From Glebionis coronaria (taxonomy: Eukaryota; Streptophyta; Magnoliopsida; Asterales; Asteraceae): a stretch of 64,000 nucleotides of DNA. The notes beneath the pieces are model-generated. The model saw only the letters and a list, made by a program, of their open reading frames with translations, was not told the origin of the DNA and searched no databases. The stretch spans positions 569,157,469-569,221,468 of the forward strand of contig CM046876.1 of NCBI GenBank assembly GCA_025667525.1, written 5' to 3'. The translations under genes were made by a program, and so were the position numbers. This document shows positions 1 to 12,246 of the stretch, piece by piece. Every line of letters starts with the position of its first letter. Position 1 is the first letter of the stretch.

Positions 1-1161
1 GCTTGTTCTTGTTTATGATTTTGAGACTTAATTCACAAAGTTTGTTATATTCAATTTGCAAGGTGTCATCATAAATGAGGAGGAGTAGTAAGATGAGGTG
101 GAATGTACCTCGTTGGTTTCATGCGTCATGAGTGCTAGCTCTTCCTTCTTGGGGTCATCACTTTCGTCATCACTTGCACTCCAAGCTCCACTTATGAATG
201 CTCTTTGCGTCGTTGGCTTGGACTTTAGACAATTACCAATGAAGTGATTCGGACCACCACATTGGAATCATCTTCTTTTCTCTTTGTCTTTCTTGATGTC
301 AAAGGGCTTTCGAGGTGTCTTTTTGTTGTCAACGGGTTGCTTAACGAATCTTCACCGCCTTTTGAAAAATTTCTTGAAGTCACGAACGGCCATGGCATAT
401 TCTTCGTCATCGCTATCGGACTCCTGATCATCATCACTAGATTCAACTCTAGCTTTTAACGCGATTGATCTTTGTTTCTCTTTATTTACTTTGATGATCT
501 CAAAGTCCTTTTCCATCACCATTTCGTATACCTTGAGATTCACGATAAGCTCGTCTAGTGAAAAGTTTGAGAGATCTTTAGATTCTTCGATGCCCGTGAC
601 TTTTGCTCTCCATTTTGGATGAAGTGATCTAAGAAATTTCTTGACAATATTCTTAGTAGAGAGAGTTTCGTCAAGTGCTTTGAATGAAGTAATGATTGTG
701 TTAAACTTAGCAAATCCCACACCAGTCGACTCTTCTTCAAGGATAGAAAATTGTTCATATTGTTGAACAAGTAGATCAATTTTGTTATCCTTGCCTTGTG
801 AGTTTCCTTGATATGTGACTATTAACGAGTGCTAAATTTCTTGGCGGTTTGATATATGGAGATTCTTTCATACTTCTTTTTAGGTAGAGCATTGTAAAGC
901 ATCATTTTTGCTTTTTTATTTTTTTGCCAACATTTTCTTTTGATCATCGGTTTTCTTCTCACGTGTAACCATTTCAAATTAGTTAGTGGTGACATTTTTG
1001 ACCGCTGGTGCATAATCACCTTCAATGATTATGTACCAAAGATCTATATCCTTAGATTTCACATAAGTTTAAATATGTTTTTTTAAGTATATAAAACCAT
1101 CAGTTTTAAAGAGTGGTGGTCTTTGCATAGATTGCCCTTCTTTGTAATTTTCAGAATCCAT
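1..1161 (-). pseudogene. Degraded Copia-type gag, cut by the window edge
   Basis: The minus strand reads as an LTR-retrotransposon Gag from an ATG at 1161 to the window edge. A UBN2-type capsid segment covers roughly 352-720. It is followed by an acidic Asp/Ser/Glu stretch and a CCHC zinc knuckle near 200-260 (CGGPNHFIGNC), the usual order in Copia Gag. The frame is broken by several stops and indels, for example between 1160 and 720, so it is not functional. A primer-binding-site-like sequence and an LTR-like region lie immediately upstream in the element's own orientation (higher coordinates), which supports a 5' end on this side. Protease, integrase and reverse transcriptase would lie outside the window. 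Confidence 0.75.
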
Positions 1162-1213
1162 GAATCGATTCAAATTTTAAAGTACAATATACTTTAAAGA
1201 TCTTGAGTACGTA

Positions 1214-1226
1214 GCTCTTGATGCCA
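1214..1226 (-). other. Primer binding site of the degraded Copia element
   Basis: Read on the minus strand this is TGGCATCAAGAGC, close to the initiator-tRNA-Met PBS TGGTATCAGAGC used by plant Copia elements. It lies about 50 bases upstream of the Gag start and next to the LTR-like region, the expected position. Confidence 0.6.
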
Positions 1227-2030
1227 ATTTAGAAAACTAGAAGAGGGGGGGTTGAATAGTTTTACCGATTATTTTTAGTTTCTTTGAAACTTTTTATGTG
1301 ATTAGTGTGGATATAGATCAAGTATGATAGGCTAAGTAATATAGATAGAGAAAGAATAAATCAAACCATAATTCACAAGGATTTATAGTGGTTCGACCTA
1401 CCAATATATCACTAATCTTGCCCCTACTTTCACTCCTCGAGTATCCACTCAAAAGTTCTACTTTCACTAGTCAAGAATTTCCTTTACACTAGTGGAGAAA
1501 CCTTTACACTTAGCTTACAATCTTTATCGACACCTAAGCTATGATGTCGTGTTCTTTTACACGGGTACGCTAACTCCCTTCACACTATATATTTTGTGGA
1601 CTACAACACCAACCACACTATTACACAAGTAGTAGATGAATGGGTACAACAATGGTGATTGCATAGATAACACATAACACAATCACACAATGTAAACTTT
1701 GAAGGATCAAAGCTTGGAGATAGAATTCTTGTAAGTGATCTTCAAGTGAGAAAATATCTAAATCACAAGAGACAAGAAGTAAGAGAAGAATATAAGTTAG
1801 GAGGTTAGATAAAATCAAAGATTTAAAGAGATTGATTAGAAGAGAGGTGAGTGTGATGCTTGGTATTTATAAGCAAACTCCATCAAGATGTCTTGGACCC
1901 CGCGAACCCTTTTACAAAGGGGTCTGCCCCTTTGTCAAGGGGTCTGTGACAACTCACTTTTTTTTCCTCATAAATACTTTGTCTAAGATCACACTCAAAC
2001 AATGTATCTAGCAAAGTTGACTTTTTGCAT
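1227..2030 (-). repeat. LTR-like region of the degraded Copia element
   Basis: This region abuts the PBS on the 5' side of the minus-strand gag. Its inner edge carries the run GAGGGGGGGTTGAATAG, which I recognise as common at such LTR edges in plants. No second LTR is in the window, so the outer boundary is an estimate and the TG...CA ends cannot be confirmed. Confidence 0.4.
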
Positions 2031-2277
2031 CAGATATATGGAGAGAGAGATATGTCTTACACATTTTAAGTTTACACAAAAAGGATTAAAGTGTAAAAAA
2101 CTTTTTATAGAGACATAAGATCATGGATCAAAAAGATTTAATGTTGATTATAACATAAACATAAAAATATTTTGGATGTTTTTTCATTAACAAAACCTTA
2201 AGAGTAATTAAAATATAAAAATCGTTTTAATACGATATTTGTATTCAGATCTTTGTTGACATCGGCTGAGGCAACAA

Positions 2278-3200
2278 TTAAAGTTTTGTTGCCAAAATTT
2301 CCTTTGGGAATTTAGTCAACGATTCTAGGCCAAGACGTTGATAAGGAATCCTTAATCCAGTATTCTGACCAACCGGAGGTACATAAGGGGAATAACAGGG
2401 CTTCGGTTTATGATCACCTCTTTGTTGGTTTCGATTATGGTTTCTAGATCCAAACGAGAAATACTTGGCTCCCTTCACCAGTCTGTCTCCTTTTTTCACC
2501 TCCTTCTCCATGTGGGAGCTGTTCTTGAATACCTCCTCAGGCTTGATGAAATCATCCACCTTTTTCATCACCTCCGCGACTGTTTTAGGGACCTTGTCCG
2601 AGAAACGTCTAGCTAACTCCGGACACTTAGCTTCGGTAATGAAAACGGGTATCTTCATGACCTCAGGTACTCCTTGGATGTAACTAGCTTCTTCCGTCCA
2701 CCTCTCTTTGAATGCTGCTAGCGATTCATGGGCCTTTATGACAATGGAAGTGATTTCCATTGGATCCCTTAGACTTTTTCTTCTAAGGGAAAACCTCTCT
2801 AAAAAGTTTCCTATCAAGTCTTCCCATTATCTATGCTCCCTGGGGAAGCCTTTTGAACCATCCCCCCGTTATACCATCTAGATTCTGTTGAAAAGATCTG
2901 CACCATACCGGTATTGGCCATTCTCCAGAGCTGGCTGCTCCAACAAAGCGAGTGACATGATCATTCAGATCTATGTCACCAATATACAACTTGATTGTGG
3001 CAGGCAATATGTGTTTTGGAGACGAAAATTCAATAATCCTCCGCGTGAACGGAGAGGTAAGCACATCCTTAAAAGGTTTCTGCAATTCGTTAACTACCTC
3101 ATCCGTGGGCTTCTGGGTCTTCGGAGCCTCGTCATCGAACACCAATTTCAAAGTAGATATAGTGTTCATTGTCGTCACGTTGTGGCATTCAACCAATGAC
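2278..3200 (-). pseudogene. Ty3/Gypsy-type gag remnant
   Basis: Two minus-strand reading blocks (about 3196-2831 and 2817-2278) resemble the Retrotrans_gag domain of plant Gypsy elements. The block junction follows the usual order: a W-F-x-x-L-P-x-G-x-I-D segment, then an F-L-x-R-F-S segment. A basic, proline-rich tail follows. At least two frameshifts lie near 2810-2840. A PBS-like sequence and LTR-like DNA lie upstream at 3361-3903. No protease, RT or integrase follows, so this is a truncated 5' piece. Confidence 0.65.
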
Positions 3201-3360
3201 CGGAGAGCACCTCATACTTTCAAGGATTTATACTTGGAGAGTAGGTGAGCCAGTGCCCCCTCCCTCAAAGGTATTTTCACTATTCGGAGACTCGTGTGAT
3301 GGAGACCCTTCATTAAATAGACCGACCATAATGTTAGACTTAGGTAGATCGAGTGTTGAG

Positions 3361-3377
3361 TCCCACGGATGGCGCCA
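3361..3377 (-). other. PBS of the Gypsy remnant
   Basis: The minus strand reads TGGCGCCATCCGTGGGA. The TGGCGCC core followed by a GTGGGA tail matches the PBS context of plant Tat/Athila-type Gypsy elements. It lies just downstream of an LTR end reading ...TTCAACA in the same orientation. Confidence 0.6.
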
Positions 3378-3379
3378 AA

Positions 3380-3903
3380 TGTTGAAGCAAAATTCCGCAA
3401 GTAGTCAAATACCAAAGAAAGTGCCTCGGTTACGTAATAATGATGCTTGTATGATAGTAGTAAACCTGAAAAGGATGAGAAACACATGTTAGCCTCGTTT
3501 CAGGTTTGACCCCAAGACCAAACTCTGGTGTGAGAGTAAGTATGTGCTACCAGAGTGGTATCCGACTTAGCATGTCAGAGTGACAATAGCATTTAATGTG
3601 TGTATTGAATGCGAATGTAGTTAGTTAGTTTTCATAATAAATGTAGTAATGTATTTTTATTAAGACATAAAGCAAATATGTATGTCTAATCATATCACTA
3701 GACTAAACGTTACACACGAGATAAGATCCTTTCCTTAAAACCTGAGATTTGATAGCGATCCCTTACTTTATCCTTTGGACAATGCTCTGTTCCATACATA
3801 CAAGGATGATCCTGAGGACTTTTACCTTTCTTGAGATTTCAATCTTTTTCTACACTTGATTATGGTCTCCGTGCCTTGGTCTCCGGCCTTCTGCCGAGCT
3901 AAC
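3380..3903 (-). repeat. LTR remnant of the Gypsy element
   Basis: In minus orientation the sequence ends ...CAACA next to the PBS, as an LTR should. The other end is not defined because the short-LTR Copia element begins at 3904. No partner LTR is in the window. Confidence 0.4.
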
Positions 3904-4038
3904 TTTTAGCCCATATGTATTATGTTGCATACTTGTAGTTGTAGTGTGCTCAAGCCCGTATCTAGAATATTCATTGTATCGTATAAATGTTGTACCCTAG
4001 CAGCCGATGAATATACACAACGATTATCATAACCTACA
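3904..4038 (+). repeat. 5' LTR of the short-LTR Copia element
   Basis: Direct repeat of 8886-9014 with a few substitutions and small indels. It begins TTTTAG where the 3' copy has TGTTAG. It is followed directly by the PBS. Confidence 0.85.
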
Positions 4039-4051
4039 TGGTATCATAGCC
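4039..4051 (+). other. Primer binding site
   Basis: TGGTATCATAGCC lies directly after the LTR. It differs by one base from the canonical initiator-tRNA-Met PBS TGGTATCAGAGCC. Confidence 0.85.
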
Positions 4052-4357
4052 TACAAAACGATCCTACAAATAAACCCTAAGCACGCTGCCTAACATCTTC
4101 AGTTTTGTGTTGGTGATTGATACTTTGGTTATCAATCCACACATTTGTTATTACGTGTTGATGATCAGTGTTTTAGTCATTGATCCACACCTTTGTTACC
4201 CTTTGTTACTGGTGTTTGATTTCTTCATAGTAACCTCAAAACAACAATCATTCCACCTTTTATCCTTTTTTTTCTCCTACATAACCCTACCAGTTTCACA
4301 TCCATTCACAGCCCTAAACCTAATCGTTCTCCATTATTCCCTCACTAAATAACCATC

Positions 4358-5530
4358 ATGACCGGCTCCGATGTTGTCACTTCTCTCTCGGACAAACTAT
4401 CCCTTGTTACCTACCATCATCTCCTCACGAGGGTACCCGTTAAACTCGATCTTGAAGATTGGAATTTTGGATCATGGGAATTCTTTTTTGAACAACTTTG
4501 TTCAAGCTATGATGTTACTAAGTTTATTTGTGATGAGACCAGCACCGGCGGTTCAAGTACCTTAAACGCTCTGACACCTGATGAGGTCAAGGTGGACAAA
4601 ATAATTCTTTCTTGGATTTTCACTATGCTTTCTGATGCCTTACGAAAGAGACTAGTTGTTGCACGTCCCAATTCTGCTAAAGAGGCATGGACTCTCATCA
4701 CCGATATTGTGAAGGACAACAAAAGGGCTCGCACTTCAGCTTTGAAGGCGGAATTGCGTTCCGTCAAACTTGGCACATAAAGCATGGAGGCTTATTTTCA
4801 AAAAATTGAGTCGATTGTCACCATCCATAAGAGTCTTGATTAACATATTAATGAAGAAGACGTTGTTCACTATGCACTTGAAGGTCTCCCCGAAAAGTAT
4901 ACTCAAGTTTATGGCTATATGCACTATCAATAAACCTTTCCCGATCTCAAAACGGCGCGTTCATTATTGGTTACAGAAGAGATGCGTTTGAAATCCAAAG
5001 AGCTTGCTTTAGCCATCGACTCTTCTTCTCCTATGGTTCTCATGACCGACTCAGGTAACACTCACCGCTCTTCTACTAATCAAGTCAAATCTTGGCGCCC
5101 TTTTCACAATTTTGCTAAGGGAATGTGTCGGTTAGGTGAAACTTGCAAGTATGTTCACGATAGTAATGTGAAGGCTACCCCTAATAAACATGTTGCTTCT
5201 AAGGAAAATAATACAGAGGATGTAATTGTGAAGCTTTTGGAACGAATGGGGATATCTAAAAATGTGGACCCATCTCCTCATGTGCATGTCAATACTTTTA
5301 ATAAAATGCATACTATTAGTCCACAAGCTCCAAATGCATACTTAGCCTCTGGTGGACCTACCCCAATTTATTATCCCTATTCAGCTAATACTCCTAGTCA
5401 CATTGGGCCACCACCGGGCTTTGGTTTGTTACCAGCAACTTCACCAAATCAGGCCATTGCTGTCCATTTTCCCAATTCGCCAAGTCACCAGGTTACACCA
5501 TATTCGGCCCAACAACTTGGTCCTGTATAG
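4358..5530 (+). pseudogene. Copia gag with a defective CCCH zinc finger
   Basis: The Gag starts at ATG 4358. The first 140 codons contain the Copia gag pattern with W-x3-F and LCxxYDV-like segments (about residues 30-50). A stop at 4778 and further stops and shifts up to about 4970 break it. The downstream part (4967-5530) carries a CCCH-type finger, CRLGETCKYVH, near residues 50-60, then a Pro/Gln/Ser-rich tail. The first Cys of the finger, expected in the RP-C-HNF context, is Phe here. CCCH fingers in place of CCHC knuckles are known in some plant Copia Gags. Not functional. Confidence 0.75.
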
Positions 5531-5539
5531 CAGCCGACT

Positions 5540-8500
5540 TCGCATCCTTTTGTAGGAAAACATGCTCCACCACCTAGTATGCTGACATCCCCACAGGCCC
5601 ACACTGGTTCTATGGCCTCCACTTCGGGACAAGAGACCACTCTTCCCAGTGCTTTTACTGCGGGGCTATTCACGATCCTACTACTGGGGCTTGGATAATG
5701 GACACAGGTGCGAGTTCTCACCTTAATAATTCGGTATCTAATCGAAGTAATGTTTTTAATTCTTGTATGTATTCGTCTGTCTCGGTTGGTGATGGTCATT
5801 CTATTCCTGTCACCAACACGGGCCATAGCGTATTGCCAACTCCCTTTAAATCCATCCATTTAAACAATGTTCTTGTCACACCTAATATTGTCAAAAACTT
5901 AATTTTTGTTCGGCAATTTGTTCGTGATAATAATTACACTGTTGAATTTGATGCGTTTGGTTTTTCTGTTAAGGATTTCCTGACTCGGCGGGTTCTACTC
6001 CGATGTGATAGCACCGGGGACTCTACCCAGTCACAACTTTGCATTCCATTCCTCAAGCTTTCATTATGAGTCAGCATACGTGGCATCAACATCTTGGACA
6101 CACAGGAAGTGATGTGTTGCGTCGTCTTCTTTCTAATAATTTTATTTCGTGTAATAATGAGAAACCTCATGTTCTTTTTCATGCTTGTCAGCTTGGCAAA
6201 CACGTGAGGCTTCCTTTTGTTAGTTCCGATTCTGTGGTTATTTCTTGTTTTGACATTATTAACTCGGATGTGTGGACCTCCCCTATACAGAGTCTTTCAG
6301 GTTTTAAATATTATGTCTTGTTCTTGGATCATTAATCGCAGTTTCTTTGGGTTTATCCTTTGGTACATAAATCTGATTTTTTTCTAAGTTTCATATCTTT
6401 CGTCAATATGTTCACACTCAATTTAAGTGTGAAATTTGCTCTTTTCAGTGTGATCATGGCGGTGAATTCGACAACCGTCCCTTACATAAACTGTTTGCTG
6501 ACAATGGCATTCAGTTTCATTTTTCGTACCCCAAAACTTCCCAACAAAATGGTAAATCTAAACGCATGATTCGCACGATAAATAATCTTACTCGCACCTT
6601 ACTTTTTCAAGAAAATATTCCACCAACCTTTTGGGTCGAAGCACTTAACATGGCCACATATCTACTCAATATTTTACCTTCTAAAGCCATTTCCAACGAC
6701 ATACCTTATACCCACTTGTTTGGTACCAACCCAGATTATAGCATTGTACGCACTTTTGGGTGCTTGTGTTATCGTCATCTTCATGCTAACCATAAACTTG
6801 AGCCTCGCGCCACACCATCCATTTTTTGGGCATGCCTCTAATCACCGAGGGTATCGTTGTCTTGATTTGCACACTAACACCATCATTATATCCCATCATG
6901 TTACCTTTGATGAAACCGTATTTCCGTATGGCTCCAAACAACCCGCGACTCCCCCTACTTATTCCTTTCTCAATGATTCACCCGATATAAACCCTCCAAG
7001 CATTCCCGTTAATCCACCAACTATTGTTCAACATGCCACACCACTTAATGAAAATCTCAACTCACTTGTTACCCAAGATCGAACACTACAAACACCAGTT
7101 CACGACCAAACACCACACACGACCCTTCATCCCGCCTCGGCCCAACACCAATCACCAACGTGCTCTCCACCTACGCCTACAATACACCCATGACTCAAAA
7201 CCAAATCGTTACTCACCCGCATATTATTTTGGATCCACCTCAAAACCCAAACCCTGTCTCAGTTCATCCCATGGTCACATGTTTCCGTGTCGGGAATAAT
7301 CATCCTAATCCGAAGTATCATTGTCATGTGTCCACTATCTCACCGTTACCAAAGTCTTATCGGGATGCGTTTAATGATCCAAATTGGCAAAATGTTATGC
7401 GTGATGAATATAATGCACTTATTAAAAATAGCACTTGGACTTTAGTACCTCGACCTGCGGACACCAACATTGTTCGTTGTATGTGGCTTTTTCGTCACAA
7501 GTATTTGGCAGATGGCACCCTTAGTCGCTACAAGGCTCGTCTTGTGGCAAATGGTAGTACACAGATAGTGGGCATTGATGTTGATGAGACTTTTAGTCTG
7601 GTGGTTAGACCGGGTACTATTCGGACTGTACTTATCTTAGCTGCTTCTCGACATTGGCCGATTCATCAGTTCGATGTCAAGAATGCATTTTTACATGGTG
7701 AGTTATCTAAGACCGTTTACATGTATCAGCCATCAGGTTTTTCGTGATTCTACGCACCCTGATTGTGTGTGCTTATTAGAGCAGTCTTTTTATGGGCTTA
7801 AACAGGCCCCTCGTGCTTGGTTTCAGCGTTTTTCATCTTACATCACTCGTACTGGGTTCTCTCAAGGTCGTTGTCACACATCTTTGTTTATCTACAGTCA
7901 GGGCATGGGTACAACTTATTTATTATTATATGTTGATGATATTGTGCTTACTGCTTCTTCTAAGACTTTGTTACAGCAGATTATTACTTCATTACATTAG
8001 GAGTTCGCTATGACAAATTTGGGACCTCTTACATATTTTTTGGGTATTTATGTTACGCGAGATTCATTTGGGTTATTCTTATCTCAAAAGAAATATGTTG
8101 TTGAGATTCTTGAGCGAGCCATGTGGTTGGTTGCAATCCTAGTCGAACTCCTGTTGATACTGAGTCTAAGCTAGGGGCAGATGGTGCTTTGGTCTCTGAT
8201 TCGGCTTTATATCGGAGTCTTGCGGGTTCACTTCAGTATTTGACTTTTACCCGCCCAGATATTTCTTATGCTGTTCAACAGGTTTGTCTTTATATGCATG
8301 ATCCTAGAGAGCCTCATTTCTCAACTCTTAAGAGGATATTGAGGTATGTTAAAGGAACTTTGGATTATGGACTTCAGTTGTTTGCATCGTCCACTACCTC
8401 TTTAGTTGCTTATTTTGATGCGGATTGGGCAGGATGCCCTACTACTCGACGGTCTACTTCAGGTTATTGTGTTTTTCTTGGTAACAACTTACTCTCTTGG

Positions 8501-8860
8501 TCCTCTAAGCGTCAGCCAACGCTTTCTCGTTCTAGTGCAGAGGTCGAGTATCGTGGGGTTGCCAATGTTGTTGTTGAAACTTGTTGGTTACGGAATTTAC
8601 TCTGTGAGTTACATACACCTTTATCTTCCGCTACGCTTGTCTATTGTGATAATATTAGTGCTGTTTATTTATCTTGTAATTCGGTTCAACATCAGCGTAC
8701 GAAGCATATTGAGATTGATATTCACTTTGTTCGTGATTTGGTTGTTGCGGGTCAGGTTCGTGTTCTTCATGTTGCATCTCGTTATCAGTATGCAGATATT
8801 TTCACCAAGGACTGCCTTCTGTTTTATTTGAGGAGTTTCGTTCCAGTTTGAGCGTTCGAC
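5540..8860 (+). pseudogene. Copia pol remnant: protease, integrase, RT, RNase H
   Basis: Domains appear in Copia order. A protease with MDTGASSHL lies at 5698. A pre-integrase HxxLGH segment follows near 6080. Integrase core pieces include CDHGGEF near 6450 and the ALNMATYLLN region near 6640. The reverse transcriptase starts near 7360, with the FDVKNAFLHGEL block near 7670 and YVDDIVL near 7930. RNase H carries DADWAGC near 8420 and SSAEVEYR near 8540. Frame changes or stops occur near 6068, 6334, 6540, 6840, 7745, 8000, 8120 and at the C-terminus near 8810. No intact polyprotein can be made. Confidence 0.85.
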
Positions 8861-8885
8861 GTCCTCCCGCTCCAACTGCGAGGAG

Positions 8886-9014
8886 TGTTAGCCCATTTAT
8901 TATGTTGTATACTTGTAGTTGTAGTGGGCTCAAGCCCGTATCTAGAATATTCATTGTATCGTATAAATGTTGTACCCTGCCGATAAATATACACAACGAT
9001 TATCATAACCTACA
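8886..9014 (+). repeat. 3' LTR of the short-LTR Copia element
   Basis: 129-bp direct repeat of 3904-4038, starting TGTTAGCCC and ending AACCTACA. It follows the end of the RNase H region and a short purine tract. Confidence 0.85.
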
Positions 9015-10617
9015 GTAACGGTAATAACCCGAAGTTAATTTCCAGGATCATACACAAACAATATATTTACGCAAACAATATATTTTGAAAATCTATCAAA
9101 TCCATATTATTCGAGTCCATTTTTACTTACAAACCAAACACATCCTCAAATTAGCCCCCATATAAATGAGCCAAAATTCGTCATTCTCATGTTAAAAAAT
9201 ACGAGATTTAAACATGAAGAATCTCAAGCCATCAATTACTGTATCTGCTTTAATCACAAACCACACTAGCACTAGCACTAGACAACACGCCAAAAGGAAA
9301 AGAATCAATGACTATGTTTAGTCGGTATCGGAAATGAAAACATTGTTTAAATATGATTTTCTAGCTCATTCTCCAAAAAGTAACAGCCACAATGCCATAA
9401 TGTATCCAGCTGATAATTTTAATGTTTTCAGTAAATGTCGTTTCTATATATTTAAAGTTGAAACCTAAACTTAAACATGTACAGTACTATCAAAGTTTCT
9501 CTTTGTACAATCTATAAATTTATTATTATACTTTAGATTATATATGTCATGATTTTTATATTTTATATCTTTAATATATATACATATTATTAAATGATAG
9601 AATATAAAGATATAAATGTACATACGCAATTTGAATATACAAATACTAATAATAAAATGTGTAGATCAACACTTTCTCTTCATACACAATCCAACAAAGA
9701 AAACACATGACGGAAAATGCATTTCTTCTAAAATTTATTTAGGCCTAGGTTATACATTTACCGTTGTAATTGTTCTTTTAATTTTTATAACTTAATTTTT
9801 ATTGTAAAACGTATGGAACGACTAATATGTATGATAAGTCAAAAGCATTAAGACTATGGGAGTCGTTGAGCCCAAAGGCTTGTGACAAAAGAAAAAGTCG
9901 TGTCACGTAAGAAAAATTGGGTTTGGCATCAGAAGCTCATTGGCTCTGCATTTTTAGTCGTAGTGGTTGGGTTTCAAAATATGGTGCCAAAAGATAAAAT
10001 AGTAGTATTATTGGTTCACATATAACCCATTTTGTTAAAAAAAAAAAATCATACTAGTAATATTTTTAAGCGTGACTGATGAGTTTAGTGCCAGAAAGTT
10101 TGACACCACGTCCGATTTGATACGTCAATGATTTTTTGTGGCTGGTAGCTTAGCGCATGCCAATGACACCAACACTCACCTTGCTCTAAAAGAAAAAAAA
10201 AGGTAAAATAAATGACTCTGAGAGTGTCTATATGGGTTATAGTTTTGGTGTGGGGCTCGCGCTATCAATTAGCGTTTTTGGTTAGCGCTATTTACATGAA
10301 CGGAGTCAGGAGGTGTCTCGTGGGTGTCCGTCACAATTATAGATTTTTTTATATAGTGTTAATTGATTTTTTTCAAATGGATCTTAAATGTACCTGGTTT
10401 ATCAAAATGTGTTTCTAGTTTTATTTAGTTAGTATACTTAAAAATAAAAAACAAATTTTAACTCTTATAAATTACGATTCAAAATATTTTATGCAATTGA
10501 TCATATATAGTCCTGGCTTCGTCTCTAACTACCCATACCAACCAAGGGTATCGGGTGCTCTTAAGCGTCATTTATACTAATAGTTTAGATATACGAGCTC
10601 CCTTCATTAAAATAACG
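9015..10617. other. Gene-free AT-rich stretch
   Basis: I see no coding segment with a recognisable domain and no clear terminal repeats here. The open frames are short and have no protein-like composition. Confidence 0.5.
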
Positions 10618-11811
10618 ACAGAGGCCCTTTACAAAGGTATTTGTCCACCAACGACCCTTTTGAAATAACCTTACGAAAATGATCCTGTTCTCCGCGCTAC
10701 TTTTGAAGCGGACCAAAATACTAACACGTGTCGGCTTCTTGTTGAAACAAAAAAAAAAAAGTTCTCCGCTCCATTTACCAAGTGGAGCATGATTTTTTAA
10801 TAATTGTCAGCTTTTGTCATAAATTTATTTCCATTATTAAAAGTTATCCGCTCTATATTCTAAGTGGAGAACATTTTTTGTGGGGCCATCTTTTTTTTCC
10901 ATATCTTTTTCCTTTATTATTTCTTATCATTCTTTTTATTTTATTTTTTGAGTTTTTTCTTTCTTTTCTCTTAATAATTTAAGTTGTTTAACAATGTTGT
11001 TGTTTGATGGTTTCCGCTCTTCACGACGAGAGCTTTGAAACGCACAAAAAATGAACACGAATAGAGCTAATAATTGCAAGATATGATGTGTTAAAGTGTG
11101 TCCGAGAGTTTTTGAAACATTTATATATTGGTGTAGCACCAATTTCTGCACTGTTTACGAATGTGTATAAGTTGTTTAACGATGTTGTTGTTTGATGGTT
11201 TCTGCAACTGTACTTATTATACTTTTTTTGTTCAACTTTTTTTTATTGGGTCGTGGCTTTTTAGCTCTTTTTTTTTAAATTATACTTTCTATCTTCAATT
11301 ATATTTAAACTATTATACATATTTTTTACACACCTCATTTGTTACAGTGCCAAATAGATGTCAATATTTGTTACGTGTTTAATGTGAGGGATTAATCATT
11401 TCAAACGAAATGACGTTAACTTTTAAAAAATATATTCATAATTAGCTAGGTACTAGATTACCTAATACCTTCTTAAACAAAAAAAAATGATAAGAAATAA
11501 TAAAGGAAAAAGAAACGGACAAAAAAAAGATGAGTCCTAAAAAAATGTTCTTCGCTTAGAATATGGAGCGGATAACTTTTAATAATAGAAATAAATTTAT
11601 GATAAAAGCTGACAATTATTAAAAAAATCATGCTCCGCTTAGTAAATGGAGCGGAGAACTTTTTCCTTTTTTTTTTTTGTTCAACAAAAAGCTGACACGT
11701 GTTAGTATTTTGGTCCGCTTCAAAAGTGGCGCGGAGAACAGGGTCATTTTCATAAAGTTATTTCAAAAGGGTTTCTGGTGAACAAAGACCCTTGTAAAGG
11801 GCCTCTGCCGT
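10618..11811. mobile_element. Non-autonomous element with ~330-bp terminal inverted repeats (Mutator-like)
   Basis: The left arm (10618-10945) and right arm (11480-11811) are inverted copies of each other at high identity. They share blocks around CAGAGGCCCTTTAC, TTCTCCGC, GACACGTGT and the Ser-codon-free AT-rich inner parts. Perfect 8-bp duplications AAATAACG flank it at 10610-10617 and 11812-11819. Long arms plus an 8-9 bp duplication fit Mutator-like MITEs. The roughly 530-bp core has no transposase-like frame, so it would need enzyme from elsewhere. The extreme ends differ slightly (ACAGAGG against ACGGCAGAGG), so the boundary may be off by 2 bases. Confidence 0.8.
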
Positions 11812-12246
11812 AAATAACGCTCATTAAAATTAGAGAAGCGGTAGAAAAAAAAAATGCTTTTTGGTACGATTATAATCTCGTCTTTACACATGATATAAGA
11901 ATGAGAATCGATAATAATTGGGAAAAAATATTGGGCCTTGAGCGAAATTACATATTGAAGCCTCTCGAGAAGAAATTTTCATGAAAACATGTCTACATAT
12001 GCCTATAATTGTTAACGAGACAAATTTTGAGACCCCTAAAAAATTTGGGGCATGAGCGGTCGACCATCTTGCACGCCCTCAAAGACGACCCTGACTGGTC
12101 AAGACAAATCGTACATGGAAATCAAGGCGAATTATTTCTGTTACACAAACAAGACTAAATTCTATAGCTCAAGATTCAACGATAACATACAAAGTATATT
12201 CATTGATGTACATGCTTTTATTCTTTCCGGATTTTTGAGTTCACTG

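Larger units (their letters stand above)
3904..9014 (+). mobile_element. Decayed Copia retrotransposon with very short LTRs
   Basis: Two direct repeats bound the element: 3904-4038 (135 bp) and 8886-9014 (129 bp). The right copy starts TGTTAGCCC and both end ...AACCTACA. The 5' copy is followed at once by an initiator-Met PBS, and the 3' copy is preceded by the purine tract GCGAGGAG. Flanks CTAAC (left) and GTAAC (right) may be a 5-bp target duplication with one mismatch. Between them lie gag, protease, integrase, reverse transcriptase and RNase H on the plus strand in Copia order, with many stops and frameshifts. The two LTRs differ by several substitutions and small indels, so the insertion is old. 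It sits at the edge of the Gypsy LTR remnant. Confidence 0.9.

Noticed and set aside
11940..12110. Possible hAT or other element end (TTGGGCCTTGAGCG and CCTCAAAGACGACCCTG)
   Set aside because: It resembles a common plant repeat edge, but I found no matching opposite end or target duplication.
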